NCBI GenBank assembly: GCA_900544285.1
Contig: UQUT01000011.1
Coordinates: 1-62,631 of the forward strand
DNA from: an uncultured Eubacterium sp.
Lineage (GTDB): Bacteria; Bacillota; Clostridia; Oscillospirales; CAG-272
Length of the DNA stretch: 62,631 nucleotides
Direction: 5' to 3'
The position numbers and the translations under genes are program-made. Below the pieces are notes generated by a model. The model was given only the letters and a program-made list of their open reading frames with translations. It was not told where the DNA came from and made no database searches. Positions 51,458 to 60,011 of this stretch are shown here, piece by piece; within the stretch, counting starts at the first letter, position 1, and the number at the start of each line of letters is the position of its first letter.

Positions 51458-52327
51458 GTGATAAAATATCTGCCGCGGGAAAAGGCCGAGGCGATTGCAT
51501 CATTCTGCGCCGAAAGGCTTGACGGCGGGAAAAACGTAACGGAGATAAGACTTCGCGTCGGCGCGCCGCTCTCGCTTACCGTCGGCATGAAAAATGTTAT
51601 TCTGCCGCGGACGAAGGTATCCGTATCAAGCGAAAGGGAGCTCGGCGAAACGCTCGGCAGGCTCTGCGAGGACTCCGTTCATACATACAGCGAAACGATA
51701 AAAGAGGGTTATGTCACTCTCTCCGGCGGATACAGAATCGGCGTTTGCGGCAGCGCAAGAAGCGAGGGGGAAAAGGTGAAGGGGGTTTATCTTATAAGCT
51801 CGCTCTGCATAAGAATTCCGCACGCGATAACAGGCGTCTGCGGCGAGCTTATCGACGAGATAAAAACAGAAAAAGGCTTGCTTTCCGCCTTGATTTATTC
51901 GCCGCCGGGAGAGGGAAAGACGACTCTCCTCCGCGACGCTGCGAGAAGACTTTCGACGGGGACGGAGGCGATGAGGGTTTGCATTATAGACACAAGGGGA
52001 GAAATATATCTTTCGGAGCTTTTTTCGGGATGTATTGCCGACGTTATGTACGGTTATCCGCGAGCAAAGGGAATGGAGATTGCGGCGAGAACGATGTCGG
52101 CGCAGCTTATCGTTTGCGATGAGATAGGTACTGCGGATGAGGCTGAGGCGATAATCTCCGTTTCAAACACGGGCGTGCCGCTTCTTGCCTCGGCGCACGG
52201 GAGCTCGTTTGACGACCTCATGCGTCGACCTCCACTCAAAAAACTCGCGCAGGCTGGCGTTTTCGGTAAATATATCGGCATAAGGCGGAATGGCGGAGGA
52301 TATTCGCTCTCCGTCGACGAAGTATGA
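51458..52327 (+). CDS. spoIIIAA: Stage III sporulation protein AA (ATPase)
   Basis: ATPase of the SpoIIIA-SpoIIQ channel, 289 residues from GTG 51458, related to secretion ATPases. Walker A is in SPPGEGKTTLLRDA and a conserved DEIGTADEAEAI block gives the Walker B part. The start is unclear: the ribosome site CGGAGGGG (51425-51432) lies 26 bases before the GTG, and the open frame goes left through VTEERLEKVIKYLP, which resembles SpoIIIAA N-termini. A non-AUG start (ACG 51437) would then be needed. An imperfect SigE-like sequence (GAATATT at 51376 and GATAATAT at 51394) lies upstream, with the spacing too short. Confidence 0.94.
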   Translation: MIKYLPREKAEAIASFCAERLDGGKNVTEIRLRVGAPLSLTVGMKNVILPRTKVSVSSERELGETLGRLCEDSVHTYSETIKEGYVTLSGGYRIGVCGSARSEGEKVKGVYLISSLCIRIPHAITGVCGELIDEIKTEKGLLSALIYSPPGEGKTTLLRDAARRLSTGTEAMRVCIIDTRGEIYLSELFSGCIADVMYGYPRAKGMEIAARTMSAQLIVCDEIGTADEAEAIISVSNTGVPLLASAHGSSFDDLMRRPPLKKLAQAGVFGKYIGIRRNGGGYSLSVDEV

Positions 52328-52827
52328 GACTCATCGGGGCGGCGCTTGTGTTTTTTGCCGCTTTTTCCTGTGGACTTTTTGCCGGAAAATGCGAGCAGAA
52401 AAGAATCGACGAGGCGGAAGCCTTTCTTTCGCTTTTTGAATATATAAAAAATCAGGTCAGTTATTTTCTGACGCCGACAAAGCTGATATACCGCGGATTT
52501 GAAAACAAAGTGCTTTCCGATATAGGCTTTCTTGAAAAGCTGAGGTCTCATGAAAACGACGAGATATATTTTGACGCATGGAGCGAGGCTTTCCGCGCAT
52601 GCGAGGACGCTCTTCACCTTTCGGCGGAGGAAAAAAAGATAATTCTCGGCTTCGGCGAATGTATCGGCAAGAGCGACGGAAACATGCAGATAAAGAGCTT
52701 TGATTATTACATCGGGCTTTTGTCATCGGAGCTGGAAAAGGCGCGGACGCTTGTTGCAAAAAACAAAAAGGTTTACAGAACGATCGGCTTTGCCATCGGC
52801 GCGATGGCTGCTATACTGCTTATTTGA
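52324..52827 (+). CDS. spoIIIAB: Stage III sporulation protein AB
   Basis: Membrane protein of 167 residues of the SpoIIIA channel, with a hydrophobic N-terminus (RLIGAALVFFAAFSCGLF) and a C-terminal membrane helix; the middle is helical and resembles type II secretion GspF-like proteins. Starts at ATG 52324, overlapping spoIIIAA by four bases. Gene order AA to AH is complete here. Confidence 0.93.
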   Translation: MRLIGAALVFFAAFSCGLFAGKCEQKRIDEAEAFLSLFEYIKNQVSYFLTPTKLIYRGFENKVLSDIGFLEKLRSHENDEIYFDAWSEAFRACEDALHLSAEEKKIILGFGECIGKSDGNMQIKSFDYYIGLLSSELEKARTLVAKNKKVYRTIGFAIGAMAAILLI

Positions 52828-52837
52828 GGGTGATAAA

Positions 52838-53032
52838 ATGGAAACTGCACTTATTCTTAAAGTCGCGGGGATAGGAATTCTCGTTGCCGTATCAAGCATG
52901 GTGCTGAGCAAATCCGGGCGGGACGAACAGGCGATGCTTGTATCCCTTGCGGGGGTCGTTATAGTGCTTCTGATAATAGTCGGCGAGATCGGAGGGCTTT
53001 TCGACACGGTGAAAAGCATTTTCGGATTGTGA
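52838..53032 (+). CDS. spoIIIAC: Stage III sporulation protein AC
   Basis: Small two-helix membrane protein of 64 residues. Blocks ILKVAGIGILVAVSSMVL and a GRDEQA loop are the family marks. Start ATG 52838 after GAGGG. It overlaps spoIIIAD by four bases. Part of the channel's membrane platform. Confidence 0.95.
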   Translation: METALILKVAGIGILVAVSSMVLSKSGRDEQAMLVSLAGVVIVLLIIVGEIGGLFDTVKSIFGL

Positions 53033-53415
53033 ACATCATAAAGCTGTGCGGAGTTGCGATAATTTCCGTCGTCGCGGCGGTGATTGTAAAAAGAATAAAG
53101 CCGGATTTCGGGACGTTTGTTTCGATTATGGCGGCTGTCGTCATTTTCGGGGCGGCTTTGTCGACCCTGTCGCCTGTAACCTCTTATATCGGCGAACTTT
53201 CCGACGTGGCAGGCTTCGGAATATACACGGAGACAATTATAAAATCGCTTGCGGTAACGTTGCTCGCGCAGACGACGGGCGATATATGCCGCGACTGCGG
53301 CGAAAGCGCCGTCGCGGGCAAGATAGAATTTGCCGCAAAATGCGCGATAATGCTCCTGAGCCTGCCCGTGATAAAAAACATACTTTCTCTCTCGGGGGCG
53401 GTGCTTGAAAAGTGA
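53029..53415 (+). CDS. spoIIIAD: Stage III sporulation protein AD
   Basis: Polytopic membrane protein of 128 residues related to SpoIIIAC. It starts at GTG 53029 within the overlap GTGA and ends at GTGA again before spoIIIAE, so translation is coupled. The C-terminal part (AGKIEFAAKCAIMLLSLPV) is a typical family block with the conserved Glu. Confidence 0.94.
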   Translation: MNIIKLCGVAIISVVAAVIVKRIKPDFGTFVSIMAAVVIFGAALSTLSPVTSYIGELSDVAGFGIYTETIIKSLAVTLLAQTTGDICRDCGESAVAGKIEFAAKCAIMLLSLPVIKNILSLSGAVLEK

Positions 53416-54506
53416 AGAAGACTGCTTGCGCAGCGATTGTGCTCGTGCTTATTCTGCTTTTTTCCGTCACTGCGATGGGTGCGGAGACGGACGATGTGCT
53501 CTCCGCCGTGCCGGAGGGTCTTAGAGACTATCTTCCGGATTTCGGGGAAGATGTGACGCCGTCCGGAATTGCCTCGTCATTTGACGCCGGATGGCTTCTG
53601 AAAACCGTAATTTCAATCATCTCCGATGTGGCGCCGGGGGCGTTTTCATCCGTTCTGACGGTGCTCGGAATACTAATCGTTGCGGCGGTGCTTGCCGTCG
53701 TGCGTGACAGCATTTCGGGAGAGACGGTCAAAAACATGCTGACGTATGTCTGCGCGCTCTGCATATGCGGCGCGATATACGGACTTCTCGGCTCGCTTAT
53801 GGATATGGTTTCGGAGTTTACGGTGCGCATGGGGGAATTCATGCGCTATGTTTTGCCGACGCTGGGCGTGCTCATGGCGAGCGAAGGTTCGATAACGATG
53901 TCGGGCATCGGCTGCGCCGTGGTCTACGGCGCCGTCGCGCTTCTTGAAAAGATAACGGAGGGCTTTGTCTTTCCGATGATAAAGATATGCTTTTGTATAT
54001 CTGTCGGCGCAGTGGCGCTGGGAAACGACAGCCTTTCCGGCATAGCGCAGACGGTTAAAAAGCTGGTGACAAGCGTCATGGCGCTTGTGATGATAGCGTT
54101 TTCCTGCGTGCTGACGTTTCAGAGCATAGTTGCCAAAAGCGCGGACTCCGTGCTTTTCAAGGGCGTGAAATTTGCGCTTTCAAGTATAATTCCCGTCGTC
54201 GGGAGCGCCGTCGGAGACGCGGTGACAACGGTGAAGGGCAGTATTTCCGTTATAAAATCATCTGTCGGGACAATCGGTGCAATAGCGGTGCTTCTGATAT
54301 TCCTTTTCCCGTTCTGCACACTATGGGCAAACAAGGTTGCATTTGAATTGCTTTCGTCCGTTGCGGGACTTCTGGGACTCCCGCGCGAGGGAAAGTTTCT
54401 CTCCGAGGTGTCGTCCGTTACGGGGCTGATGATGGCGGTGATAAGCTCGTCTACGGTGTTTTTTATAGTTGCAATGGCGATATTTGCGTCATCGGGGGCG
54501 GGCTGA
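53412..54506 (+). CDS. spoIIIAE: Stage III sporulation protein AE
   Basis: Large membrane subunit, 364 residues, with a signal-like N-terminus (residues 1-23), an extracytoplasmic stretch, and about seven or eight helices. Starts at GTG 53412, overlapping spoIIIAD by four bases. It likely forms the export core of the feeding tube. The SLMDMVSEFTVRMGEFMRYV and LPTLGVLMASEGS blocks match SpoIIIAE. Confidence 0.95.
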   Translation: MKKTACAAIVLVLILLFSVTAMGAETDDVLSAVPEGLRDYLPDFGEDVTPSGIASSFDAGWLLKTVISIISDVAPGAFSSVLTVLGILIVAAVLAVVRDSISGETVKNMLTYVCALCICGAIYGLLGSLMDMVSEFTVRMGEFMRYVLPTLGVLMASEGSITMSGIGCAVVYGAVALLEKITEGFVFPMIKICFCISVGAVALGNDSLSGIAQTVKKLVTSVMALVMIAFSCVLTFQSIVAKSADSVLFKGVKFALSSIIPVVGSAVGDAVTTVKGSISVIKSSVGTIGAIAVLLIFLFPFCTLWANKVAFELLSSVAGLLGLPREGKFLSEVSSVTGLMMAVISSSTVFFIVAMAIFASSGAG

Positions 54507-54507
54507 T

Positions 54508-54999
54508 ATGGAAAAACTGAGCGGCTTTGTGTTTTCCTTGCTGACGGTCTGTGTGATTGCCGGAATCGCAACCGGACTTTCGCCGGAAGGCACGATGAAA
54601 AGATATATAAAATACATAGTCTCGCTTTGCGTGCTGGCGGCGATAATAACGCCTGTTATAAGCATTTTTTCGTCATTGCCGGTGCAGGGGGAGGAGCTTT
54701 CCGAGCTTTTCGGCGACCACGGAGAGGCGACGGGCGACTCCGAAGAGAAGCTCATAGAGACGCAGAAAAAAGCGGTCGAGCAGGCGATAACGGATGTTGT
54801 TTCAAATAAATTCGGCATTGACAAAGGCAAGCTGACGGTTGGGATAAAAATAGACGCGACGAACAAGTCCGCAATCGAGATACGGGAGATAAACATCGTC
54901 TGCCGCGTCGTCTGCCGGAAGGAGGAAATACGGAATTATATAGAGGAAATGTTTTACGGTACGGCAAGGGTTACTGTTACGGAGGCTTTGGATGGGTGA
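54508..54999 (+). CDS. spoIIIAF: Stage III sporulation protein AF
   Basis: 163 residues, two N-terminal membrane helices followed by a soluble domain with the YscJ/FliF-like fold. Start ATG 54508, one base after spoIIIAE ends. The first helix SGFVFSLLTVCVIAGIATGL and the MKRYIKYIVSLCVLAAI block are typical. Ends inside the spoIIIAG start region. Confidence 0.92.
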   Translation: MEKLSGFVFSLLTVCVIAGIATGLSPEGTMKRYIKYIVSLCVLAAIITPVISIFSSLPVQGEELSELFGDHGEATGDSEEKLIETQKKAVEQAITDVVSNKFGIDKGKLTVGIKIDATNKSAIEIREINIVCRVVCRKEEIRNYIEEMFYGTARVTVTEALDG

Positions 55000-55504
55000 G
55001 CTGAAAATGAAGAAAATGTTTTCCGGCGCGGACGGAAAAAAGGTCATTATTCTTGTTGCCATCGGCATTTTGGGCATTCTGCTTATGCTTTTGGGGTCAT
55101 TTTCCGGAGGAAAAAAGAGCAAAACGCAGAATTTGTCGACCGGCTTTGATGAAACCGAGGCATATATTTCAGAGACGGAGAATAAGATTAGAAACATAAC
55201 GGAGCAGATAACGGGTTCGGAAAAGACTTGTGTTGTGGTAACGGTGAAATCGGGGGTCGAGTCCGTTTACGCATATGATGAAAAGACCGCGTCCGGCTCG
55301 GAGAGCAAAAGTCATATAACCGTCAAAAACAGCAGCGGTGACGGAGAACCGGTGCTTGTCAAGCGGATATATCCGGAAATCGCGGGCGTATCGATCGTAT
55401 GCGAAGGGGGCGACAGCGCGGAAATCCGCGCAAAGCTGATAAACGCCGTTTCCACAGCACTCGGACTTTCAAGCAACCGCATCTGCATAGTGGGAACAAA
55501 ATAA
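54992..55504 (+). CDS. spoIIIAG: Stage III sporulation protein AG
   Basis: 170 residues with one membrane helix (about 21-38) and an extracytoplasmic ring-building domain that forms the large channel ring in the mother-cell membrane. The end block KRIYPEIAGVSIVCEGGDSA is the usual SpoIIIAG motif with its ring-building motif. Overlaps spoIIIAF by eight bases. Confidence 0.94.
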   Translation: MGELKMKKMFSGADGKKVIILVAIGILGILLMLLGSFSGGKKSKTQNLSTGFDETEAYISETENKIRNITEQITGSEKTCVVVTVKSGVESVYAYDEKTASGSESKSHITVKNSSGDGEPVLVKRIYPEIAGVSIVCEGGDSAEIRAKLINAVSTALGLSSNRICIVGTK

Positions 55505-55526
55505 TTATTTTACAGGAGAAAGTATT

Positions 55527-56189
55527 ATGAGAAACGCAGAGAGAATGGCACTTAAAATGGGTCAGGCAGAGCAGATTGCGGGCGACGGAACGCTCGATCT
55601 TCCGGAGAGCGAGGAAAAATCATTCAAGTTCAAAAGTATTTTCACCACGGACGGAGCAAAGAAGGGGCTTAAAAAGATAGGTCTCAGAAACATTGTCATT
55701 GCGCTTGCAATCGTCCTTATCGGCGCTGCGGTTTACGTCAACTGGCAGCTCTTCGGCGGATCAAAAGCAGAAGGACCGACAAAAGACCCGAACGCCGAGC
55801 AGACCGGTAACGTAACGCCGGACTCCGACCAGAGCGGCAAGACAGACGATTATTTCGCTTCCGCGGAAATCTCCAGAAAGCAGGCAAGAGACGAGGCTAT
55901 CGAGGTACTTCAGGGCGTTGTTGACGACAAGGGCTCTCTTGACGCGGCAAAAGAGCAGGCGCTCAAGGATATCAGCGCAATGGCGGCAAACATAGAGCTT
56001 GAAGCAAACATTGAGTCGCTTATAAAGGCGAAGGGCTTTGAAGAATGTGTAACCGTTATAAACGGCGACAAAGCGACGGTCGTTGTAAAGAGCGAGGGGC
56101 TCAAACCCAATCAGCTTTCGCAGATACTTGAAATCGTTTATCTTCAGGCAGGAGTTCTTCCCGCAAACGTTACGATAACCGAGAAATAA
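55527..56189 (+). CDS. spoIIIAH: Stage III sporulation protein AH
   Basis: 220 residues; single helix at about 52-70, then an acidic linker and a YscJ/FliF-like domain (about 110-220) that meets SpoIIQ across the intermembrane space and makes the feeding tube. The repeated ARDEAIEVLQGVVDD-type helix and KGFEECVTVINGDKATVVV block are typical. Start ATG 55527 after CAGGAGA. No spoIIQ is in the window. Last gene of the operon. Confidence 0.95.
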   Translation: MRNAERMALKMGQAEQIAGDGTLDLPESEEKSFKFKSIFTTDGAKKGLKKIGLRNIVIALAIVLIGAAVYVNWQLFGGSKAEGPTKDPNAEQTGNVTPDSDQSGKTDDYFASAEISRKQARDEAIEVLQGVVDDKGSLDAAKEQALKDISAMAANIELEANIESLIKAKGFEECVTVINGDKATVVVKSEGLKPNQLSQILEIVYLQAGVLPANVTITEK

Positions 56190-56207
56190 TTCACCCGTAC
56201 CCAAAAC

Positions 56208-56236
56208 AAAAAGCACGCTGCGGCGTGTTTTTTTGT
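56208..56236 (+). terminator. Terminator of the spoIIIA operon
   Basis: Stem 56208-56218 with 56223-56233 (one G-U pair), TGCG loop, T run. Confidence 0.85.
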
Positions 56237-56484
56237 TAAAAAGAATAAGTAAACCAAATATTTTCAATCAAAACATCGAATTTACTTGTAATCAAAATGC
56301 AAATAAGAAATATAAGGGAAAAATGCGGTTATATTTGAAACCGGATTGGCGCAATGAGGGGCAAAATATGCGTCAAAAAACGATTTTTAATTCCAATATA
56401 ATGCAAAAAGGCCTATCAAACAACATATTTTAACGAAAATGAATATAAATATAAATATGGAGTTAATAAAAATGTTACAATTCA
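56237..56484. other. AT-rich gap without a visible gene
   Basis: About 250 bp between the spoIIIA terminator and the next promoter. It is AT-rich with short stop-filled frames and no repeat or hairpin that I can support. Confidence 0.6.
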
Positions 56485-56513
56485 TTGACAAATAAAGGAT
56501 TTAAGAGTATAAT
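56485..56513 (+). promoter_or_regulatory. Promoter of the TIR-LRR operon
   Basis: Full consensus TTGACA (56485-56490) and TATAAT (56508-56513) with a 17-nt spacer. Transcription would start near 56520, leaving a leader of about 190 nt. Confidence 0.88.
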
Positions 56514-56567
56514 GAAAAAAATGACGAATTATGTCTGTGCGATATCTTTTCCGAGGTTTCTTTACTA

Positions 56568-56648
56568 AAATGCGCAAGACTTCCCGGCTAAAAAACGGTT
56601 GCTCCGTGCGCATTTCCCCAAGGATTGTGCACAGAGTAACCGTTTTTT
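56568..56648 (+). promoter_or_regulatory. Candidate transcription attenuator in the TIR-LRR leader
   Basis: An 11-bp stem (56590-56600 with 56638-56648) ends in T6, so it looks like an intrinsic terminator placed before the gene. Inside it, GTGCGCA (56606-56612) can pair with TGTGCAC (56626-56632). In competition, AAATGCGC at 56568-56575 pairs perfectly with GCGCATTT at 56608-56615, which would open the inner part of the terminator. Two exclusive folds of this kind are the form of an attenuator. Confidence 0.5.
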
Positions 56649-56712
56649 GCATATTGAGGAATTCGGAAATGGGTTTTGGCTGAATTCCAAAATAAAATCG
56701 GAGGGTAGGAAA

Positions 56713-58359
56713 ATGACAGAAAAGGCAAAGACTATTGAACAAAAACAAAACGAAACATGGGATAACCTTCAAACAAAGTTTGAAGCGTATACCGGCAACG
56801 AGCCGTATCTCTTCGTGAGCTATTCTCACAAGGATACCGCCGCCGTATATCCCATACTTGACGCGCTCTATGACCGTAAATACCGCATATGGTATGACGA
56901 ATCGTGCGAAAACGGAAACGATTTCCGCGATGAGCTGCGTCACCGAATAGAAAAGGCGGAGGCAGTATTGCTTTTCGTATCGAAAAGCTCGATGACATCT
57001 CCTTTCTGCGGCATGGAAATCATCGTCGCAAGAGAGAACAATAAGCGTCTTTATCCGATATATCTTGACGATGTGGACGTTCCGCCGGCTTTCGCGATAC
57101 TTCTTTCAAACACACATCACAGCATGGCAGACAATATGGACAAGCTTATCAAAGCGCTTGTTCGTGACCTGCCCGCAGTTGCAATGGACCGTCTCACAAT
57201 CGGAGACGGAGAACTCAAAAAGTGCGAGGACAACGGCAGAAGCATAACGGTTGACGAAGGGGTGCGCATAATATGCGCAGACGCCTTCAAGGATCGCAAA
57301 GCTCTGCACACAATCATCCTGCCGCAGACGCTTGAAACAATCGGGGAAGAGAGCTTCCGCGGATGCAGCAATCTTGAAGCGATGGATGTGCCCGAAAAGA
57401 CATCCAGAATATGTTCGAGCGCCTTCCGCGACTGTATAAGCATGAAGAGCCTGAAGGTTCGCAACGGGTACATAAAGATAGGCGAAAGAGCATTTGAGAA
57501 CTGCGCTTCGCTTGAAAGTATTTCGCTTCCCGACGGACTTACGGAAATTTACGGTGGCGTGTTCAACAGCTGTAAAAGTCTTGTACACATAGACCTGCCG
57601 AAAAATCTTACGATACTCGGCGAGAGCGCATTTTCGGATTGCGTCTGCCTTGAAAAGATCGAAGTGCCAGAGGCTGTTGTCAAGATAGACGACCTTGCCT
57701 TCAACGGATGCACAAATCTGACGAAGATAGTCCTTCACGAAGGACTCCGCAAGATCGGAAAGGGCGCCTTCAAGAACTGCCGTAATCTTAAGCAGATAGA
57801 GCTTCCGATCTCGCTTTCCAGCATAGGCGACGCACCGTTCCGCGGATGTGAGTCGATAAAGTCGATTCACGTTGACCCGAAAAACCGTTATTACAAATCC
57901 GAGCCGAACAAACGCGAGGGCAGCGACCACGTTCTTTTTAACAAGAACAAATCGGTAATAGTTGCATATCCGGCGAGCAGCCGCGAGGTTCAGTATGACA
58001 TACCGGACAGCGTTACGGTCATCAGCGACTGGGCGTTCAGCGAATGTAAAAAGCTCAACCGTATCACGATACCGGACAGCGTATCCGAGATAGGTGAAGG
58101 CGCGTTCTGCAATTGCGTGCTTCTCGATGAGGTTGAAATTCCGGACAGCGTTGAAAAAATCGACGACTGCGCCTTCCGCGGGTGCGCAAGCCTTGAAAAG
58201 GTAGTCATTCCGTCATCCGTAAAGGATCTCGGCTGGGGACTTTTCGACGGCTGCGAGGGCACTGTTACGGTATACTGTGACGAAGGCTCAGCGATATGCG
58301 ATTATTGCCGCAGATGCGGAATAAAGAGCGCACCGATATCCGAAAAGGAAGCAAACTGA
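56713..58359 (+). CDS. TIR domain protein with BspA-like leucine-rich repeats
   Basis: A 548-residue cytoplasmic protein without signal peptide. Residues 31-150 form a bacterial TIR domain: FVSYSHKD (34-41), the BB-loop region YDESCENGNDFRDEL (61-75), and SPFCGMEIIV with Glu102 at the position of the catalytic Glu of NAD-cleaving TIRs. From about 185 to 530 there are LRR_5 repeats (IGExAFxxCxxLxxIxLPxxL), like those of the lipoprotein at 1640. TIR sensors linked to repeats are known in bacterial defence and signalling; here the repeats may sense and TIR may cut NAD. ATG 56713 after GGAGGG is the start. First gene of an operon with the next two. Confidence 0.88.
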   Translation: MTEKAKTIEQKQNETWDNLQTKFEAYTGNEPYLFVSYSHKDTAAVYPILDALYDRKYRIWYDESCENGNDFRDELRHRIEKAEAVLLFVSKSSMTSPFCGMEIIVARENNKRLYPIYLDDVDVPPAFAILLSNTHHSMADNMDKLIKALVRDLPAVAMDRLTIGDGELKKCEDNGRSITVDEGVRIICADAFKDRKALHTIILPQTLETIGEESFRGCSNLEAMDVPEKTSRICSSAFRDCISMKSLKVRNGYIKIGERAFENCASLESISLPDGLTEIYGGVFNSCKSLVHIDLPKNLTILGESAFSDCVCLEKIEVPEAVVKIDDLAFNGCTNLTKIVLHEGLRKIGKGAFKNCRNLKQIELPISLSSIGDAPFRGCESIKSIHVDPKNRYYKSEPNKREGSDHVLFNKNKSVIVAYPASSREVQYDIPDSVTVISDWAFSECKKLNRITIPDSVSEIGEGAFCNCVLLDEVEIPDSVEKIDDCAFRGCASLEKVVIPSSVKDLGWGLFDGCEGTVTVYCDEGSAICDYCRRCGIKSAPISEKEAN

Positions 58360-58451
58360 CGCGCGGCAAGACCGTTTTCAAAGGAATAAACCGGACGATA
58401 TCCGGAATTCATAAACAAACTCAACAATTTAATTTATGAGGTGATTTTGGT

Positions 58452-59975
58452 ATGACATCATGGTTTGGTAATCAATGGGGAAAGTTTCTCTCCTCAATGC
58501 CCGAAAATATCGGCGTGCTCGCTGTTATTTTCTTTCTGCTGTTTATTGCTGTAAGCGCGTTGTTTTCGCTGACAAAGCGGTTCATGCAGAACATTGCCGC
58601 CCTCGCAGCGGCGATAGTTTCGGCGTTTGTATCGTTTTTGCTTGTCGACTCGATTTACGGAATCCTTCTCAAACGCGAAGGAATTCAGGCGGCGATAAAC
58701 GAACTGCTTGAGAAATTTCCGGAGCTGGGTGCGTCCTCGGAGGGCGTCGTTGCGGTTTCGAAATTCGTTGTCAGTCTTGTTGCCGTTCCCGCGCTGTTCC
58801 TCATAGTTTACGGAATTTTCTCGCTTGTAACGTCGATAATATTCCGCAAATATCAGAAGGAAGGCGTAAGCGGCGGGAAAAAGGCGGAAAGCAACATTTC
58901 GTCGACCGTGAAGATAATCATCGGCGTGCTTTCCGGTGTTGCGGCGTTTGTGGCATATTTCTTCCCGTCACATTCGTTTGTCGACCTTATGACACTGCCG
59001 CCCATCCTTATAACTGCGTTTGCGGTTGTCAAGGGAATAATGTTCTTCTTCGGAAAACACCGTCCCAAGGCGGACTGGGCGAGAAAGACCGCGGGAATCG
59101 TTTCCGGCGCGGCCACGGGACTTATCCTGTTTGTAATGCTGATGTTCCCGTTCCTCTCTCTTGCGAACATCATGGGCGAAGGTGTATCGGCAATACCGGA
59201 AGAGGCGCTCGCGTGCTATGAAAACGCAGAGGTCGACGAAAGCTCTGACGACGTCGGCGTAATGACGACAATATTCAGCTACACGGCGAAGGCAAAGGTC
59301 TATTCGGACAGTTACAGTAAGACCTTTGTTTCAAAGATATATCCCAAATGCGGAGTTGCGGGACTGCATAATAAGGTTGCTCCCGAAAAGCAGGCGGAAT
59401 CGATACTCAAGGCAACCGTTGCGCTCGGTTCGTATTATTATTGCGAAGAGCAGGGCGCAGAGTTTGCTGACGCCGATGAACGCCTCGGCGAATATATCGA
59501 CGACGTTATAGGCGATAAAAACTTAAACGATGTGTTGCAGGCGCTTTTCTGCGATACAATCTCAACCACATTTGCAGAGGAGAACGAAGGAGACGCTTTC
59601 CGCCAAAAGATATCTGCAACGGCAAAGCTCTCCGAGCTTGAAAATCTTGATGAGCAGGCGTGCGCAGAAGAGAGCGTCAGACTTTCAAGAGTATATCAGG
59701 TTCTCTGCAAAATGCTTGTTTCAAAGATGAACAAAAGAGCGGATGGCTTTACCCCCGATGACCTCATACTCATCGGAAATATGCTCGACGCAATGAACGA
59801 CACCTATTCCTTCGGCGATACGCCGGTGCCTATTCTCGAAAAGCTCCATGAGGACAAGAGTATAGGCAGGTTCATAGACCCGCAGGAAGCAATCGGAAAT
59901 GTCAGCGCAGGAGAATACAGTTACACACTTTATATGGAAATTATAAACGAGAGAATTGCCGACGCCGCAAGGTAA
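58452..59975 (+). CDS. Polytopic membrane protein of unknown function (CvpA-like N-terminal half)
   Basis: 507 residues. The first 240 residues contain about six membrane helices (starting about 17, 42, 103, 153, 181 and 214). The first part, with FSLTKRFMQNIAALAAAIVSA, recalls the CvpA family, but the resemblance is weak. The last 260 residues are soluble, helical and acidic, with no known domain. Start ATG 58452 after ATGAGGTGA. It sits 92 bp after the TIR gene, without a terminator between, and 36 bp before the vWA gene. It is a candidate membrane partner or effector of those proteins. Confidence 0.75.
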   Translation: MTSWFGNQWGKFLSSMPENIGVLAVIFFLLFIAVSALFSLTKRFMQNIAALAAAIVSAFVSFLLVDSIYGILLKREGIQAAINELLEKFPELGASSEGVVAVSKFVVSLVAVPALFLIVYGIFSLVTSIIFRKYQKEGVSGGKKAESNISSTVKIIIGVLSGVAAFVAYFFPSHSFVDLMTLPPILITAFAVVKGIMFFFGKHRPKADWARKTAGIVSGAATGLILFVMLMFPFLSLANIMGEGVSAIPEEALACYENAEVDESSDDVGVMTTIFSYTAKAKVYSDSYSKTFVSKIYPKCGVAGLHNKVAPEKQAESILKATVALGSYYYCEEQGAEFADADERLGEYIDDVIGDKNLNDVLQALFCDTISTTFAEENEGDAFRQKISATAKLSELENLDEQACAEESVRLSRVYQVLCKMLVSKMNKRADGFTPDDLILIGNMLDAMNDTYSFGDTPVPILEKLHEDKSIGRFIDPQEAIGNVSAGEYSYTLYMEIINERIADAAR

Positions 59976-60011
59976 GGCGTTCTCAGATAACTTGGAAAGG
60001 AAGGAAACATT

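Noticed and set aside
57106..57930. Minus-strand open frame across the TIR-LRR gene (274 codons)
   Set aside because: Shadow of the repeated LRR coding sequence; no start site.
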